Origin: Bacteroidales bacterium
GTDB taxonomy: Bacteria; Bacteroidota; Bacteroidia; Bacteroidales; UBA1715
Direction of reading: 5' to 3'
Assembly (NCBI GenBank): GCA_016714605.1
Contig: JADKDL010000049.1
Coordinates: forward strand, 1 to 64,000
Length of the DNA stretch: 64,000 nt
Below, piece after piece: positions 40,337-51,000 of this stretch. Position 1 is the stretch's first letter. Each line of letters starts with the position of its first letter. The position numbers were made by a program, and so were the translations under genes. The notes under the pieces were generated by a model. The model worked only from the letters and a program-made list of their open reading frames with translations. It did not search any database and was not told the origin of the DNA.

Positions 40337-40726
40337 GGGGCTGACCGGAATTGACGGGGAGTTGAATGGTAATGTAAGCATGTGGAGTAATGGAAATCGA
40401 CTCATTAATCAGTTTTCCAAACCAATAAATGGCGAAAATAACTACGCTCTTGCAGCATAGTCGAATAAAGTAGACTAACGCCTTATTCTGCTATAGTAGC
40501 AGAAGCAAGACATCCCTCAGAAGGCAATCCTTTAGTCGTCTGAATCAGGGGTGCAGTAATTAAGGGATAGTTTTGTTCAGCTTCGGGAACAGAATAAAAT
40601 TAAGAAGATAAGGGTTAATTAGAGTGTCTGTTTTCGGATTAACCTCGAAAATCAATAACGAGACTAAACATGTAGAAAGCATTGTTATTGCTTGTCCGGA
40701 CGCGGGTTCGAATCCCGCCAGTTCCA
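40337..40726 (+). ncRNA. ssrA: Transfer-messenger RNA (tmRNA)
   Basis: Rescues stalled ribosomes by trans-translation. The 5' end GGGGCTGACCGG and 3' end CGGGTTCGAATCCCGCCAGT with TTCCA form the tRNA-like domain (GGGG.CTG pairs with CAG.TTCC). The reading frame inside encodes a tag ending GENNYALAA followed by TAG near 40460. Pseudoknot segments fill the rest. About 390 nt, normal. Its 3' CCA is incomplete in the DNA. A strong terminator follows at 40731-40764. Confidence 0.96.
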
Positions 40727-40730
40727 CATT

Positions 40731-40764
40731 AAAAAGCCAAAGATTAACTCTTTGGCTTTTTTTA
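40731..40764. terminator. Terminator after ssrA (and facing the hybrid kinase)
   Basis: AAAAAGCCAAAGA, loop TTAAC, TCTTTGGCTTTTTTT. It sits between convergent ssrA and the hybrid kinase, so it can act for both. Confidence 0.88.
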
Positions 40765-40774
40765 TTGCGCATTT

Positions 40775-43020
40775 CTAAAGAATATGTTTGAGAATCTTAT
40801 CTACCAACTCATCCAAATCAAGAGGCTTTGATATATATGCATCCATGCCCTGCCCTAAAAATGCTTCCTCATCACCCTTAAGGGCATATGCAGTTTGGGC
40901 AATTACAGGAATATGCGGAAGAAATGACTTTATTCGTTTTGTAGTTTCTATTCCATTCAAACCAGGCATTTGTATATCCATTAATATTAGTTGATAGTTA
41001 GCATCTTCCTTTAAAAGATTTATTGCCTTAATGCCATCATTCACATAATTTACCTCAATATCATACTCATCAAGAATTTCTGAAACAACATAAAATGAAT
41101 TTTCCACATCATCGACCAATAAAATTCTTTTGTTTTTTAAATCACTTTTACTTTTTAAAATTGTCTCCTCCTTTTCAAACACTACAGGTTCTAGATTTTT
41201 CTGAGGTGGCAATGTGAAAAAGAAAGTAGCTCCCTTACCCTTATCAGACTCTACCCATATTCTTCCACCCATCAATTCTACTAAGCTTTTTGAAATTGAC
41301 AAACCCAAGCCGGTACCTCCATAACGCCTTGTATAAGAATCTTCTTCTTGTCTAAAATGTTCAAAAATGATTGATAAATTAGCCTTAGCTATACCCTTTC
41401 CTGTATCGGCAACAAAAAAAATTGGCTGCGTTTTATTCTCTAAATAATACCCAAATTTTATAAATCCATCAGAAGTAAATTTCACTGCGTTATTGAGTAG
41501 ATTTGAAAAAATTTGCTTCATTCTATAAGGATCAGCCCAAACACTTAATTCATTTGGAATTGTTTGAGGTACTATTTCTAGTGAAATATTCTTTCTGCTA
41601 TTTTCTATTTGCAATTTAAAAATTTCATATAAATCTGATAGAATGAACTTTATGCTCACATCGGCACATTCAATATCTAATTGATTGCTCTCAATTTTTG
41701 AAATATCAAGAATGTCATTAATAATATTTAGCAATTGATCGGAATTATTTTGAATTTCATTCATCATCACATTGCGTTTTTCATCGGTATAATTTCTTCT
41801 TATAAGTAATTTTGAAAAACCAACAATTGCATTTAAAGGAGTTCTAATTTCATGCGACATATTTGCAAGAAAAGAAGATTTTAATCTATCGCTCTCTTCT
41901 GCCTTTTCTTTAGCTCTAATAATTTCTCGTTCGCTCTCAAAACGATCTGAAACATCTCTTATAGATGCAATTAGAACATTAGAATTATTATAATAAAAAT
42001 ACGAAAATGTTGCGTCTATTGGAAAATTTACACCATTTGAGCGTATTGCCATTTCTGAATATACCCTGAGTTGCTGACTCTTAATTGTTGCATTAATAAA
42101 ATCGGGATCTACCCATAAATCTAGAAACATTTTCTGTAACAAATCGTTTTGAGAATATCCAAAAAGTTTTGTACCTGCCTCATTTACTTCTAGTATCTTT
42201 TCTGAATCAATATTTACCAAAAAAACCCCATCGCTGCCGGTTTCAAATATCATTCTATATTTTTCTTCATTAAGACTTAACTCTTTCTCAAGCTTTTTAT
42301 TTTCACTAACATCTTTAATAAATCCTACAACAACATTATTTTTTCCGGAGTTCATCCCCATGCAATGAATCCACTTGCTTTTATTTTCTTTTACTTTTAT
42401 TCTGAACTCAAAATCAATAGATTGTGTAAGATTTTTCAAGAATTTAACCATATTACTGACTACTCTTCTATGGTCGTTCTTTATGACAATATTTAAAAAT
42501 TCTGATTCTGAATAACTATCTGTATTTACATTTAATATGTCTTTGCAAACAGAATCAACAGTAATTTTTTGGTACTTAAATTCCATTCCCAAAATCCATA
42601 TTCAACTTCCTGAGTGAGCAATTTAATTTTCTCCGAAATTGAATAATCACTATTATTATTGCCAAAAAAAGATTTCCTACATAAATTGTTAGCAAAGAAA
42701 TCTATTTTTTTCTCAATTAAATTCAAAGGTAAATCAAGTAAAACAAAGTCTGTATTAGCAATGTCTGTATGCAAAATAGGCTTTTCATTTTCACTAAATA
42801 GAATAAAAATAGGTCTGCTTGTACTTGCAGAAATCTGAGAAAGTAGCCAAGTTGAGGCAAATGAGTTTTCAATTAATAAAAGATCAAAATGCTCTTCGCT
42901 ACATAAATTTAAAAAATGAGAAGTATCAAAAACAGATACTTCTTTTATAGTATGTTTACTAAATGAAATTAATTCAGCTATTTTGCTGTTATTATTATGT
43001 ATAGCCAGTATATTTATCAT
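40775..43020 (-). CDS. Hybrid PAS sensor histidine kinase with receiver (one frameshift)
   Basis: From ATG 43020 the N-terminus (about 1-120) has the length and alpha/beta pattern of a receiver (INILAIHNNNSKIAELI, EHFDLLLIENSFAS) but lacks the paired acidic residues and phospho-Asp, so it is a degenerate receiver. A partial PAS follows (VEYGFWEWNLSTKK). The frame slips in a T6 run at 42565-42570 and continues ITVDSVCKDILN with a PAS/PAC (VVGFIKDVSENK), then another PAS (KYRMIFETGSDGVFLVN), HisKA (NMSHEIRTPLNAIVGFSKL), HATPase_c (NLLNNAVKFTSDG, DTGKGIAKANL, GGTGLGLSISKSL) and a C-terminal receiver with RILLVDDVEN and LILMDIQMPGLNG. About 750 residues. No membrane helix, so cytosolic. Its start overlaps the stop of the TPR gene (ATGA), so the two are translationally coupled. 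Confidence 0.9.
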
Positions 43021-43748
43021 GCCCCTTCTATCAATTGTTTTTTCCAATGTGCTATTTTATGATATTCAGGTGCCAAAAGCAACATCTTTTCATATACCTT
43101 TATAGCTTCACTTTTTTTATTTAACTCCTCATACGATTTTGCCAAAAACAATAATGTATTTAAATAGTACCAATTACATGCTAAAGGCTTACTATTTTCT
43201 TCAAATGTAACAATAGCCTTTTTGAAAAAAAAATTGGCTTCTTCAAAATCACCACCAAATATTCCAGGAAAATAAAATTTTACAAATCCTTTCTGAGTAA
43301 GCGAATATGGACTGTTTGCATCTATTTCATAGGCATTATTAGCAGTCTCAATTATTTTATAACCACTTGAAATGCTATTACTTAATCCTGACGCTACCAT
43401 GTATGCAAACTTAGAACTACTCAATGTGTAATAATTAAGTTTGCTAATTTTCTTTTCGTACAATAATTTTAAATAGTTATCAAATTTAATTATTTCTATT
43501 TTTGCCGCATCCTCCATCTTTGAATCAAGCAATTGTGCAATATATAAATACTGGGAATTGCAATAAAAAAGCAAAATAGATGTATCATTCTTATTACTAA
43601 GAACTTTACTTTCTAACTTTTTCATAAGTTCAGCACATTGCTTATAATCGTTTTTACAATAAACTAAAAAAAAATCACATTCCGTTTGCCCTATTGCACT
43701 ATATGATAGAGAAACTATCAGAACAATGAAAATTTTTACTTTAAACAT
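43017..43748 (-). CDS. Secreted TPR-repeat protein coupled to the hybrid kinase
   Basis: 243 residues with a signal peptide (VKIFIVLIVSLSYSAIGQ). The rest is helical, with tetratricopeptide-like units (NTLLFLAKSYEELNKKSEAIKVYEKMLLLAPEYHKIAHW near the end). I take the second Met (43748) as start because it sits directly before the signal peptide. The upstream Met at 43766 is possible. The stop overlaps the kinase start by ATGA, indicating one operon and perhaps a sensory partner outside the membrane, though the kinase has no periplasmic part. Confidence 0.75.
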   Translation of the reverse strand: MFKVKIFIVLIVSLSYSAIGQTECDFFLVYCKNDYKQCAELMKKLESKVLSNKNDTSILLFYCNSQYLYIAQLLDSKMEDAAKIEIIKFDNYLKLLYEKKISKLNYYTLSSSKFAYMVASGLSNSISSGYKIIETANNAYEIDANSPYSLTQKGFVKFYFPGIFGGDFEEANFFFKKAIVTFEENSKPLACNWYYLNTLLFLAKSYEELNKKSEAIKVYEKMLLLAPEYHKIAHWKKQLIEGA

Positions 43749-43960
43749 AAAATAAAGTTGCCTCATGGGAGCTATTTTTCAGTATTTATATTTAAAACAG
43801 AAATATTTTAAAAATGTAAGAATAATAAACCCTATTGAAATTACATATTTAATTTCTAATATGCAAATCAATAATTAAATATGTTAAAAATATAGACATT
43901 GAGCAAAATTTCTATAAAATGAAGCACATAATTTCGTTTTATTATAGTAAATATTAAAAT

Positions 43961-45180
43961 TTATCTCATTAGTTTACTGAGTCTATCATTTAATTTATTT
44001 GCATTTAGATTAATATCAATAATTTTCCCATCTCTATCTATTAAATAATTATATGGTAAAACATCAACACCATAATCTAAAACAACAGAGCTATTCCATT
44101 TTCCTTCTGTAACGACTTGGTAAACCCACGGCAGACTATCATTTCTTACAGCATCAAACCATGCTTGACGATCATTGTCGAGCGAGACCTGAAATATTTC
44201 AAAACCATTTTTTTTAAAGGTATTATATACCCTTATTAATTCCTTATGTTCTTTGCGACAAGGCAAACACCAAGAAGCCCAAAAATCAAGCAATACATAT
44301 TTACCCTTTAATGAAGACAATTCAACTATTCTATTGTTTGTATCAGGTAACTTAATATTTAGTGCCTTATCACCAATTTTATTAAGTTTCTTTTTTGATT
44401 CCCTTTCCGGTTTGTTTTGATTTGACAACAACATTTTTGTATGTAAAATAGCTTGATGAAAATCGGAAACTACTTTGGCATTAGGAAATCTAATACTCAA
44501 ACAAGAATCTACACTTTCAAAATATTTGATATTTTCGGGTTCGCTTAGCAAGAGTGGAGTTCCATTATCGCTGTCAAATGTTTGATATAGTGCACTCATA
44601 GAAGCAAACGAACAGGTGTTCTTGTAAATAAACTGAATTAAAAATTGTTTTTCTGAATCTATTATTGCTGCAATTTCATTAGATATTGAATCTTCAAAAT
44701 TTTTGATTGAAGAATTTGCAAATGTTCCATAAAGCATCTTCTCACTATACTTATTTTTTAGTGAAGCTATGTCTTTTTGAGTATTAACATGATGTTTCAT
44801 TAAATCTTTCAGTAAAAGAGAACCTCCAGATCCTTCAATAGTATATTCGTCGGAAAAGTTTTTTTTATTGGTTGAAATAGAAATTTGCTCACTAGAATCT
44901 ATCAACAGATGAATAATTTGCTTTTTATCATTATTAATATACAATTTGAAGAAATCAGGATGTATAATTCTGCCGCCAAATGAAAATTTTCATCGTCTCC
45001 AATCAAAAAACTGTCTTTTTTCGACGAGCTCTCTAAGAAAACGACACTGTTTTTTCCATTTTCAAGGGTTCCTTCAATAGAAAACATGTTTTTATTTACA
45101 TCGCAAGAAGCAAATAAAAACAAAACTATAATTACAAAAGAAAACAAATATTGATACCTATAAATCATATTTTCAGACAC
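43961..45180 (-). CDS. Thioredoxin-fold (TlpA/ResA-like) lipoprotein with DUF4369-like N-terminus (one frameshift)
   Basis: Starts at 45180 with a lipoprotein signal (FSFVIIVLFLFASC). The N-terminal domain (FSIEGTLENGKNSVVFLESS) resembles DUF4369. A linking helical region and a C-terminal thioredoxin domain follow, with WASWCLPCRKEHKELIRVY (redox CxxC). Frame loss at 44978-44980: one added T gives FHFGGRIIHPDFFKLYINND and joins the halves, about 405 residues. Proteins of this build keep periplasmic thiols reduced or mature cytochromes. Alone on its strand here. Confidence 0.88.
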
Positions 45181-45281
45181 TTAACTAAACAACAATAAAA
45201 CTTGTCAAAGGTACATTTTAAATGTAAAACATGAAATTTTAAAGGAAATAAAAAAAATATTATTTTTTTTTTGTAGAACTA

Positions 45282-45310
45282 TTGGAATTTAAAAAAAATT
45301 TGTAATTTTG
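45282..45310 (+). promoter_or_regulatory. Promoter of tRNA-Ser
   Basis: TTG at 45282-45284 and TAATTTTG at 45303-45310 with an 18-bp spacer, directly upstream of the tRNA. Confidence 0.65.
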
Positions 45311-45314
45311 CCTC

Positions 45315-45402
45315 GGAGAAATGGCAGAGCGGTTGAACGCGGCAGTCTTGAAAACTGTTTTACCGTAAGGTAACGGGGGTTCGAATCCCTCTTTCTCCGC
45401 CA
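45315..45402 (+). tRNA. tRNA-Ser (anticodon TGA)
   Basis: An 88-base class II tRNA: acceptor GGAGAAA/TTTCTCC, anticodon loop CTTGAAA, long variable arm (TTACCGTAAGGTAAC), T arm GGGGGTTCGAATCCCTC, discriminator G and encoded CCA. No indels seen. Confidence 0.96.
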
Positions 45403-45410
45403 GAATTTCC

Positions 45411-45442
45411 AAAAGCCTTAAGATAAGCATCTTAAGGCTTTT
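45411..45442 (+). terminator. Terminator of tRNA-Ser
   Basis: AAAAGCCTTAAGAT with its complement ATCTTAAGGCTTTT around a short loop, then a T run. Confidence 0.88.
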
Positions 45443-45504
45443 TTTATTCTTCATAAATAAAAAAACTATTCCAAAGAAAAATCTATAATAAAATCAAATT
45501 AATC

Positions 45505-46578
45505 TCAAGTTCTTACTTCAGTCCAAAGGTTTTGTAATAAAAGTTCCAATTCCAAAGCATTTTTCTCATTTTGTTTTATTGACGGATGATAATCTGCACC
45601 AAAACCTAATGAGCCATCTTGTTTACTTAGTTCGAATAGATATAACTCAGGTTTATTCAAATCTGATTTTATTTCACTCAACCAACTGTTTACCAATTCA
45701 CGTTTATCTGGTTCAAGCATTTGACTAACAAGCATGACCACCTTACTTTCAGGATAAAGCAAGAACAACTGGTTAAGCATTTTTTTGTAACCAGCTATAA
45801 AATAATCTTTTTCAATATCGTAGCCCGGGCTAGTATCGTTAGTACCTAGATTGATAAAAATATACTGCGGAACAAACAATCCATGATTCCAAGTACTCGT
45901 TGTGTCATTGGCCAAAGCCCTTTGAAACAAATCGTTCATGGTTTCTCTAAATGGTGGTATTTGCGCCCAATTTCTAACGATGCCTCTACCCGAATATGCA
46001 ACTAAATGCGTCTCTGCACCAAACCTTCTCCCAACCATAGAGGCATAAGAAAGGTATGAATTTTCTGTCTTTGCTTCATAAGGCGATTTTTCTGACACAG
46101 CTTCATTTCCGTAACCACAAGTTATTGAATTGCCAATAAACATGAACTTTACACTGCTGTTTGGGTATTCATATAATTTAGCCTCTTTGTTTACCGAAAT
46201 ACCGAATATTTCAATATTTCCAAATTCGGTTTCTGTTCTTTTGATTATAACTATGTTTTTTATACCTTCTTCAAGTTTTATCATATAAGCCACGGTAGAT
46301 GATTTCAACTGTAATACCGAATGAACCTTATCATTTACAATAATTTGAAGAAAGTTTGTACCTTTATCTTTACAGTTTAAAACAAGGGTTTTTGCATCTG
46401 TACGAATACTTATTCCAGTACCCGGATACCCAAAAACCACAGAATTTTGCAATTTTTCATACCTACCATTTAATTTTATAGTATCATTTACAACCGAAAT
46501 ATTTCTATACATTCCACCATTTGCAAACATAATTGTACCTTTTAACAGTAAAATAATCAGAGTGATTCTAATGTTCAT
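45505..46578 (-). CDS. SGNH-hydrolase-type carbohydrate esterase (CE2-like)
   Basis: 357 residues with a signal peptide (ITLIILLLKGTIMFA). An N-terminal jelly-roll (VVFGYPGTGISIRTDAKTLVL, about 45-140) precedes the SGNH domain with block I FIGNSITCGYGNEA (nucleophile Ser), block III FINLGTNDTSPG and catalytic pair in GADYHPSIKQNEKNA. This two-domain build fits carbohydrate esterase family 2, which removes acetyl groups from xylan or other sugars. Its operon neighbours are a lipoprotein and a glycosyltransferase. Intact. Confidence 0.86.
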   Translation of the reverse strand: MNIRITLIILLLKGTIMFANGGMYRNISVVNDTIKLNGRYEKLQNSVVFGYPGTGISIRTDAKTLVLNCKDKGTNFLQIIVNDKVHSVLQLKSSTVAYMIKLEEGIKNIVIIKRTETEFGNIEIFGISVNKEAKLYEYPNSSVKFMFIGNSITCGYGNEAVSEKSPYEAKTENSYLSYASMVGRRFGAETHLVAYSGRGIVRNWAQIPPFRETMNDLFQRALANDTTSTWNHGLFVPQYIFINLGTNDTSPGYDIEKDYFIAGYKKMLNQLFLLYPESKVVMLVSQMLEPDKRELVNSWLSEIKSDLNKPELYLFELSKQDGSLGFGADYHPSIKQNEKNALELELLLQNLWTEVRT

Positions 46579-46609
46579 AATAATATTATTTTAAAATTAT
46601 AAAACGAAG

Positions 46610-47322
46610 TTATTTTTTTTGAGTTAAAATTTTATGATAAATATACCCTTTTGTAATTCTATTCTCTATTGGTTTACTTAAATCTATATTCTGCCCTTGC
46701 GATTCAATATTCATTTCGTAACTTTCTATTAATCCAACGTTGATAGCATACTTCTCGAAATAAATCTTCTTTTGAAACAAATTATCAATTGGAATTCTTT
46801 CTATCAATAAGGTAGAGTCGTAAATTATACCATCAATAGTATCAGGCATATCAAAGTATTTAATGGTATGAATTTCTTCATCAAAGTATTGTACAAATTA
46901 TGATTCCATGACATGGTCGTATCAAAAGGATAATTCAATTTTAAATAAAGGATATTATTTTTACTCTTTATAATTTTATTATTATCTAATGCTTCCCAAT
47001 AAGTATAAAATGAATAAACACCATCAGTATTGCAAGTACTTGTTTTCTCCAAAAATTCATATTTCTTAATTGAGTTTGAAGAATCAAAACAATCATAAAA
47101 AAAATCATTATATATCATACAGATAGTATCATATCTTTTCATTTCTGAATCTATAAAGATTCTAGATTCAACATACGAATTATTTCTAGTAGAATCTAGT
47201 GGATAATATCTGTACTGATAGGAAATATCTTCTTGCGGAAGTATTTCGTCCTGACAAGATGTTGCAAGTAAGCCTGTGATTATAAATAAACTATAAAAGA
47301 CAACTTTGTAATAAACATTCAT
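46610..47322 (-). CDS. Lipoprotein of unknown function (one frameshift)
   Basis: From ATG 47322: lipoprotein signal (SLFIITGLLATSC). It then has a beta-rich body (ISYQYRYYPLDSTRNNSYVE, YEFLEKTSTCNTDGVYSFYT) and, after one frame correction near 46895 (YFDEEIHTIKYFDMPD), a second half ending at 46610 with SKPIENRITKGYIYHKI. About 237 residues. No family recognised. It sits between the GT4 and CE2 genes on the same strand. Confidence 0.75.
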
Positions 47323-47381
47323 ATTTAATTCTTCTATTTAAAAAAGTAAGACGAAACAATACATTTTCAAAAACCAATATA

Positions 47382-48511
47382 TTATTTTTTTATAATAGTG
47401 CTATTGTACAATGAAAATAACTGATTAGACAATAACTCTGATTTGAATTTTTGTACATAAGCAAATCCGTTGTTTATGAGCTGTGTATAATAATCTTTAT
47501 TGGTAAGCAACCTAATAATTGCATCAGCAATTTCAGAAACATCATTCGGATTTACATAATGTGCACCATTTCCGGCAGCTTCGGGCAAAGAAGATGTGTT
47601 TGAAGCTATAACCGGAGTACGGGTATATAAAGCCTCTATTATTGGTATTCCAAAGCCCTCATAAACAGACGGATAAATAAAAATCTTAGATTTAAAATAG
47701 ATACAAGGCATGTCTTCATTAGCAACATTATCAAGAAAAAAGACAAGCTGTTCCAATCCATTTTTTTTCACATAATCTTTTACCTTTTCTTTATACTTAT
47801 CACCATTTCCTATTACAACGAGGGGGATTTTTAAAAACGATTTTAATGAATGAATAGCTTTTACTATTGCTAACAGATTCTTACGTTCAATAACAGAACC
47901 TACATACAGTAAATACTGATTTGGTAATTGATATTTTTGGTTACTATATCTATTGTCTCTTGTGAAATTTTTCTTTTATAAATATCTGAACATGTTTGAT
48001 ATATAACAGAAATTTTTTCGGGTTCTATTCCAAAATAGGTAATAATATCTTTTTTTGTATTATTACTAATAGCAACAATCTTATCGGCTACTTTGCAAGC
48101 ATGCCTGAATTTGAAATCATATATTTTTCTATCAATAGCAGAAAAATTATCAGGATAAAGCAAATAAAGCAAATCATGAATTGTAACAATATTTGTAGTT
48201 CTACTCTTTTGAGCTCCTATTGGTAATTCATGCGACAAACCATGATAAATATCTAAATCATCGGCTATAATATTATTTACAACGCCAAAAGTCCGCCAAT
48301 AATTTTTGAAAAAATGATTGGGTTTAATAATTTTGAAAGAATCTGAATAGAAATTTTCAGTTTGTGCATTATTTTTAGCACTTGGCGAATAAAGAAAGTA
48401 CTCATTATCAGGGAAGTTTATCTGTAGATTTGATACCAATGTCCTACTATAATTACCCAATCCGGTATAATTATTAAACAATCGTTTGGCATCAAATCCA
48501 ATTTTAAGCAT
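47382..48511 (-). CDS. Glycosyltransferase family 4 protein (one frameshift)
   Basis: From ATG 48511: KIGFDAKRLFNNYTGLGNYS is the typical GT4 opening. Then IVTIHDLLYLLYPDNF and IVAISNNTKKDIITYF are found. After a frame slip in the T5 run at 47934-47938 the sequence resumes YLLYVGSVIERKNLLAIVKA and continues to FIYPSVYEGFGIPIIEAL (EX7E region) and AAGNGAHYVNPND. About 375 residues, GT-B fold, retaining. It transfers a sugar from a nucleotide sugar, probably for surface polysaccharide. It starts 12 bp after the LutA-like gene. Confidence 0.9.
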
Positions 48512-48523
48512 AGTTGGTTTTAT

Positions 48524-49243
48524 TTAAAAATTGCATAAAATATCGGCTATATGTATAACTTTAATTTTACTATTATTCTTTTTAATATACGATTCTATAT
48601 TTAGTAAGCATGAAGATTCGGTAGTTACAATATACTCTACTCCTGTTTCAAGTGCATTTTCAACTTTTTGCTCAACCATAGCTTGAGAAATAGCACTATG
48701 CTTAACAGAGAACGTTCCGCCAAAACCACAACAGGTTTCTGCTTCACTCATTTCTAACAATTCCAAACCTTTTACTTTAGAAAGTAAAATACGCGGCTCC
48801 TGTTTTATCTTATAATCTCTTAATGCTGAGCAAGAATCATGATATGTCACTTTATGGGGAAAGTATGCACCAAAATCGGTAACCTTAATTTTATTAACAA
48901 GAAAATCGGTCATTTCAAAAATATTTCCTGTTACCAATTCTGCCATATTTATTTTATCAGTATCATTATTAAACATTTCCAGATACTTATGTTTTATATA
49001 CCCAATGCAAGAAGCACTTGGACCAACAATAACCCTTTGCCCCGAAAAATCATTTAAAAATTTCACTGCCAACTTTTTAGCTTCATCTACATAACCGGAA
49101 TTAAATGAAGGTTGACCGCAACAAGTTTGATTTTTATTATAAAAAACTCGGCATCCGGCTTTTTCTAAAATTTTTACAAAGTTCAATCCCGTTTCAGCAT
49201 ACAACTGATCTACAAAACAAGGAATAAATATATCTACATCCAT
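48524..49243 (-). CDS. lutA: (Fe-S)-binding protein, LutA/YkgE type
   Basis: 239 residues with two CCG-type cysteine domains: NQTCCGQPSFNSG (about residue 40) with preceding Cys in FIPCFVDQ, and AETCCGFGGTFSVK (about residue 185) with HDSCSALRDYK. This is the LutA-like heterodisulfide-reductase-C-type subunit of the LutABC lactate-oxidation complex. lutB and lutC are not present in the window, so it is either an orphan or its partners lie elsewhere. Intact. Confidence 0.85.
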   Translation of the reverse strand: MDVDIFIPCFVDQLYAETGLNFVKILEKAGCRVFYNKNQTCCGQPSFNSGYVDEAKKLAVKFLNDFSGQRVIVGPSASCIGYIKHKYLEMFNNDTDKINMAELVTGNIFEMTDFLVNKIKVTDFGAYFPHKVTYHDSCSALRDYKIKQEPRILLSKVKGLELLEMSEAETCCGFGGTFSVKHSAISQAMVEQKVENALETGVEYIVTTESSCLLNIESYIKKNNSKIKVIHIADILCNF

Positions 49244-49439
49244 CTTTTAAATAAGTACAATCCTTTTAAAAATTTTATGATTTTGAGTACTATTTACTAA
49301 ATCTAACAAGCAAAGCTACAAAAGATTTTAAAATATGTATGATTGTAACATAATTTGTTGAATATTAAGCTTTATAATACTAATTTTCAAATACTTAAAA
49401 AATAATTATGAAATTTTTAAAAAAAACTACATAAAATCA

Positions 49440-49470
49440 TTGACTTATATCTTAAAATAATGTAATATTG
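49440..49470 (+). promoter_or_regulatory. Promoter of rrf2-cysK
   Basis: TTG at 49440-49442, 20-bp spacer, TAATATTG at 49463-49470 (one mismatch to TAnnTTTG). It could be autoregulated by the Rrf2 protein. Confidence 0.5.
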
Positions 49471-49504
49471 CAATCACATATTAATCATATAGGTATTAAG
49501 GAAT

Positions 49505-49939
49505 ATGAAAATATCATCAAAAACAAGTTACGGCTTTAGACTAATGTTATGCTTAGCAATCAATTATGAAAACGACTATGTCAGTTTAAAAGATATTGCT
49601 ACCCAAGAAAATATTTCTGAGAAGTTTTTAGAGATAATAGTAGCAACAATAAAACCTTTGGGCTTGATAGATGTGAAGCGAGGTTCCAAAGGCGGTTATA
49701 AATTGGCAAAACCTCCACATCAGATAAAAATAACGGAACTATTTGATGCGCTTGAAGGAGCTATAGTTTCTTATGATATTTCTGAAAATAAATCAAGCGA
49801 AACATATAATTCTCAAGTAGTATCAGACTATTGGCGACAAATGCAAATAGTAGTTAAAGAACATTTAGACTCAAAAACATTAGATAATTTACTTGAAGAT
49901 TATAAACAAAAGAATGAAAATCAGATGTTCTTTATTTAA
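49505..49939 (+). CDS. Rrf2 family transcriptional regulator
   Basis: 144 residues with the Rrf2 winged helix: SYGFRLMLCLAINYENDYVSLKDIATQENI and VKRGSKGGYKLAKPPHQIKI. No Cys ligands for an Fe-S cluster are visible in the sensor region, so it is not IscR- or NsrR-like in cofactor. Rrf2 proteins without Cys such as CymR control cysteine metabolism. Here the gene is followed after 55 bp by cysteine synthase, which supports a CymR-like role. Confidence 0.9.
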   Translation: MKISSKTSYGFRLMLCLAINYENDYVSLKDIATQENISEKFLEIIVATIKPLGLIDVKRGSKGGYKLAKPPHQIKITELFDALEGAIVSYDISENKSSETYNSQVVSDYWRQMQIVVKEHLDSKTLDNLLEDYKQKNENQMFFI

Positions 49940-49994
49940 ACTTTTTAAAATTAATAAAAAAACTAGATACGTAAATAATTAAATTAATATATAT

Positions 49995-50917
49995 ATGAAA
50001 ATAGCAAACAACATTACCGAACTCATTGGTAACACACCGCTTGTGAAAATCAATAAACTGAACAAAGGCAATACCAATACCGTAGTTGCAAAGTTGGAGT
50101 ATTTCAATCCGCTTTCAAGTGTTAAAGACAGGATAGCATTTGCAATGATAACAGAAGCAGAAAAAAGTGGTAAAATAAACGCTGATACTCTTTTAGTTGA
50201 GCCAACCTCTGGAAATACAGGTATTGGACTAGCATACATTGCAGCAGTAAAGGGCTATAAACTAGTACTTACCATGCCCGAAACCATGAGTATTGAAAGA
50301 AGAAATCTACTAAAATCTTTCGGAGCACAACTAGAACTCACACCCGGTAGCAAAGGCATGAAAGGCGCAATAGCAAGAGCAGAAGAGATTGTAGCAAGTA
50401 ATCCTAATGCGCTCTTATTACAACAGTTTAATAATGAAGCCAACCCAAAATACATAGAGAAACTACCGCGCAAGAAATATGGAAAGATACCGATGGTAAA
50501 ATAGATATTTTTGTTTCGGGTGTGGGAACAGGTGGAACTATAACCGGAGTTGGTGAGGTACTAAAGAAAAACAAACCCGAAGTTAAAATAATAGCAGTAG
50601 AACCAGAAGCATCGCCAGTATTATCAGGTGGCGAAGCAGGGCCACATAAAATACAAGGCATAGGAGCCGGATTTGTACCTGGGGTATTAAATGTGAAAAT
50701 CTATGATGAGATAATAAAAGTTTCAAACGAAGATGCTTTTAAAACCGCTAGAGACCTAGCAAAACAAGAAGGAATATTCGTAGGTATTTCTTCAGGAGCA
50801 ATAATGTTTGCAGCATTACAAATAGCTGCCCGCCCAGAGATACAGAATAAACTTATTGTAGTAATTCAGTGCGATACAGGAGAAAGATATTTGAGTATTG
50901 AAAATCTATTTTATTAG
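49995..50917 (+). CDS. cysK: Cysteine synthase (one frameshift)
   Basis: Makes cysteine from O-acetylserine and sulfide with PLP. The PLP lysine is in NPLSSVKDRIAFAMI (about residue 41). TSGNTG, the phosphate loop GTGGTITGVGE, and GISSGA near the end all match CysK. The frame is lost in the A4 run at 50447-50450. One added A gives NPKIHRETTAQEIWKDTDGK and a continuous 308-residue protein. The next base pairs are fully coding, so an error is likely. Followed by a strong terminator. Confidence 0.94.
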
Positions 50918-50948
50918 TCAATACTTTTTCTTTTAATTCAATATTATT

Positions 50949-51000
50949 AGCAAACCTCAATACTTTGATATAGAAATATATTGAAATATTGAGGTTTGCT
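50949..51000 (+). terminator. Terminator of rrf2-cysK
   Basis: A 14-bp stem AGCAAACCTCAATA (50949-50962) with its complement at 50987-51000, an AT-rich loop and a T7 tail. Confidence 0.85.

Noticed and set aside
40560..40772. ORF on the minus strand across the tmRNA 3' half
   Set aside because: It is an antisense translation of the tRNA-like domain (the GFEPAS motif arises from the T arm) and is not a gene.
45260..45454. Minus-strand ORF across tRNA-Ser
   Set aside because: Antisense reading of the tRNA T arm and terminator; not a gene.
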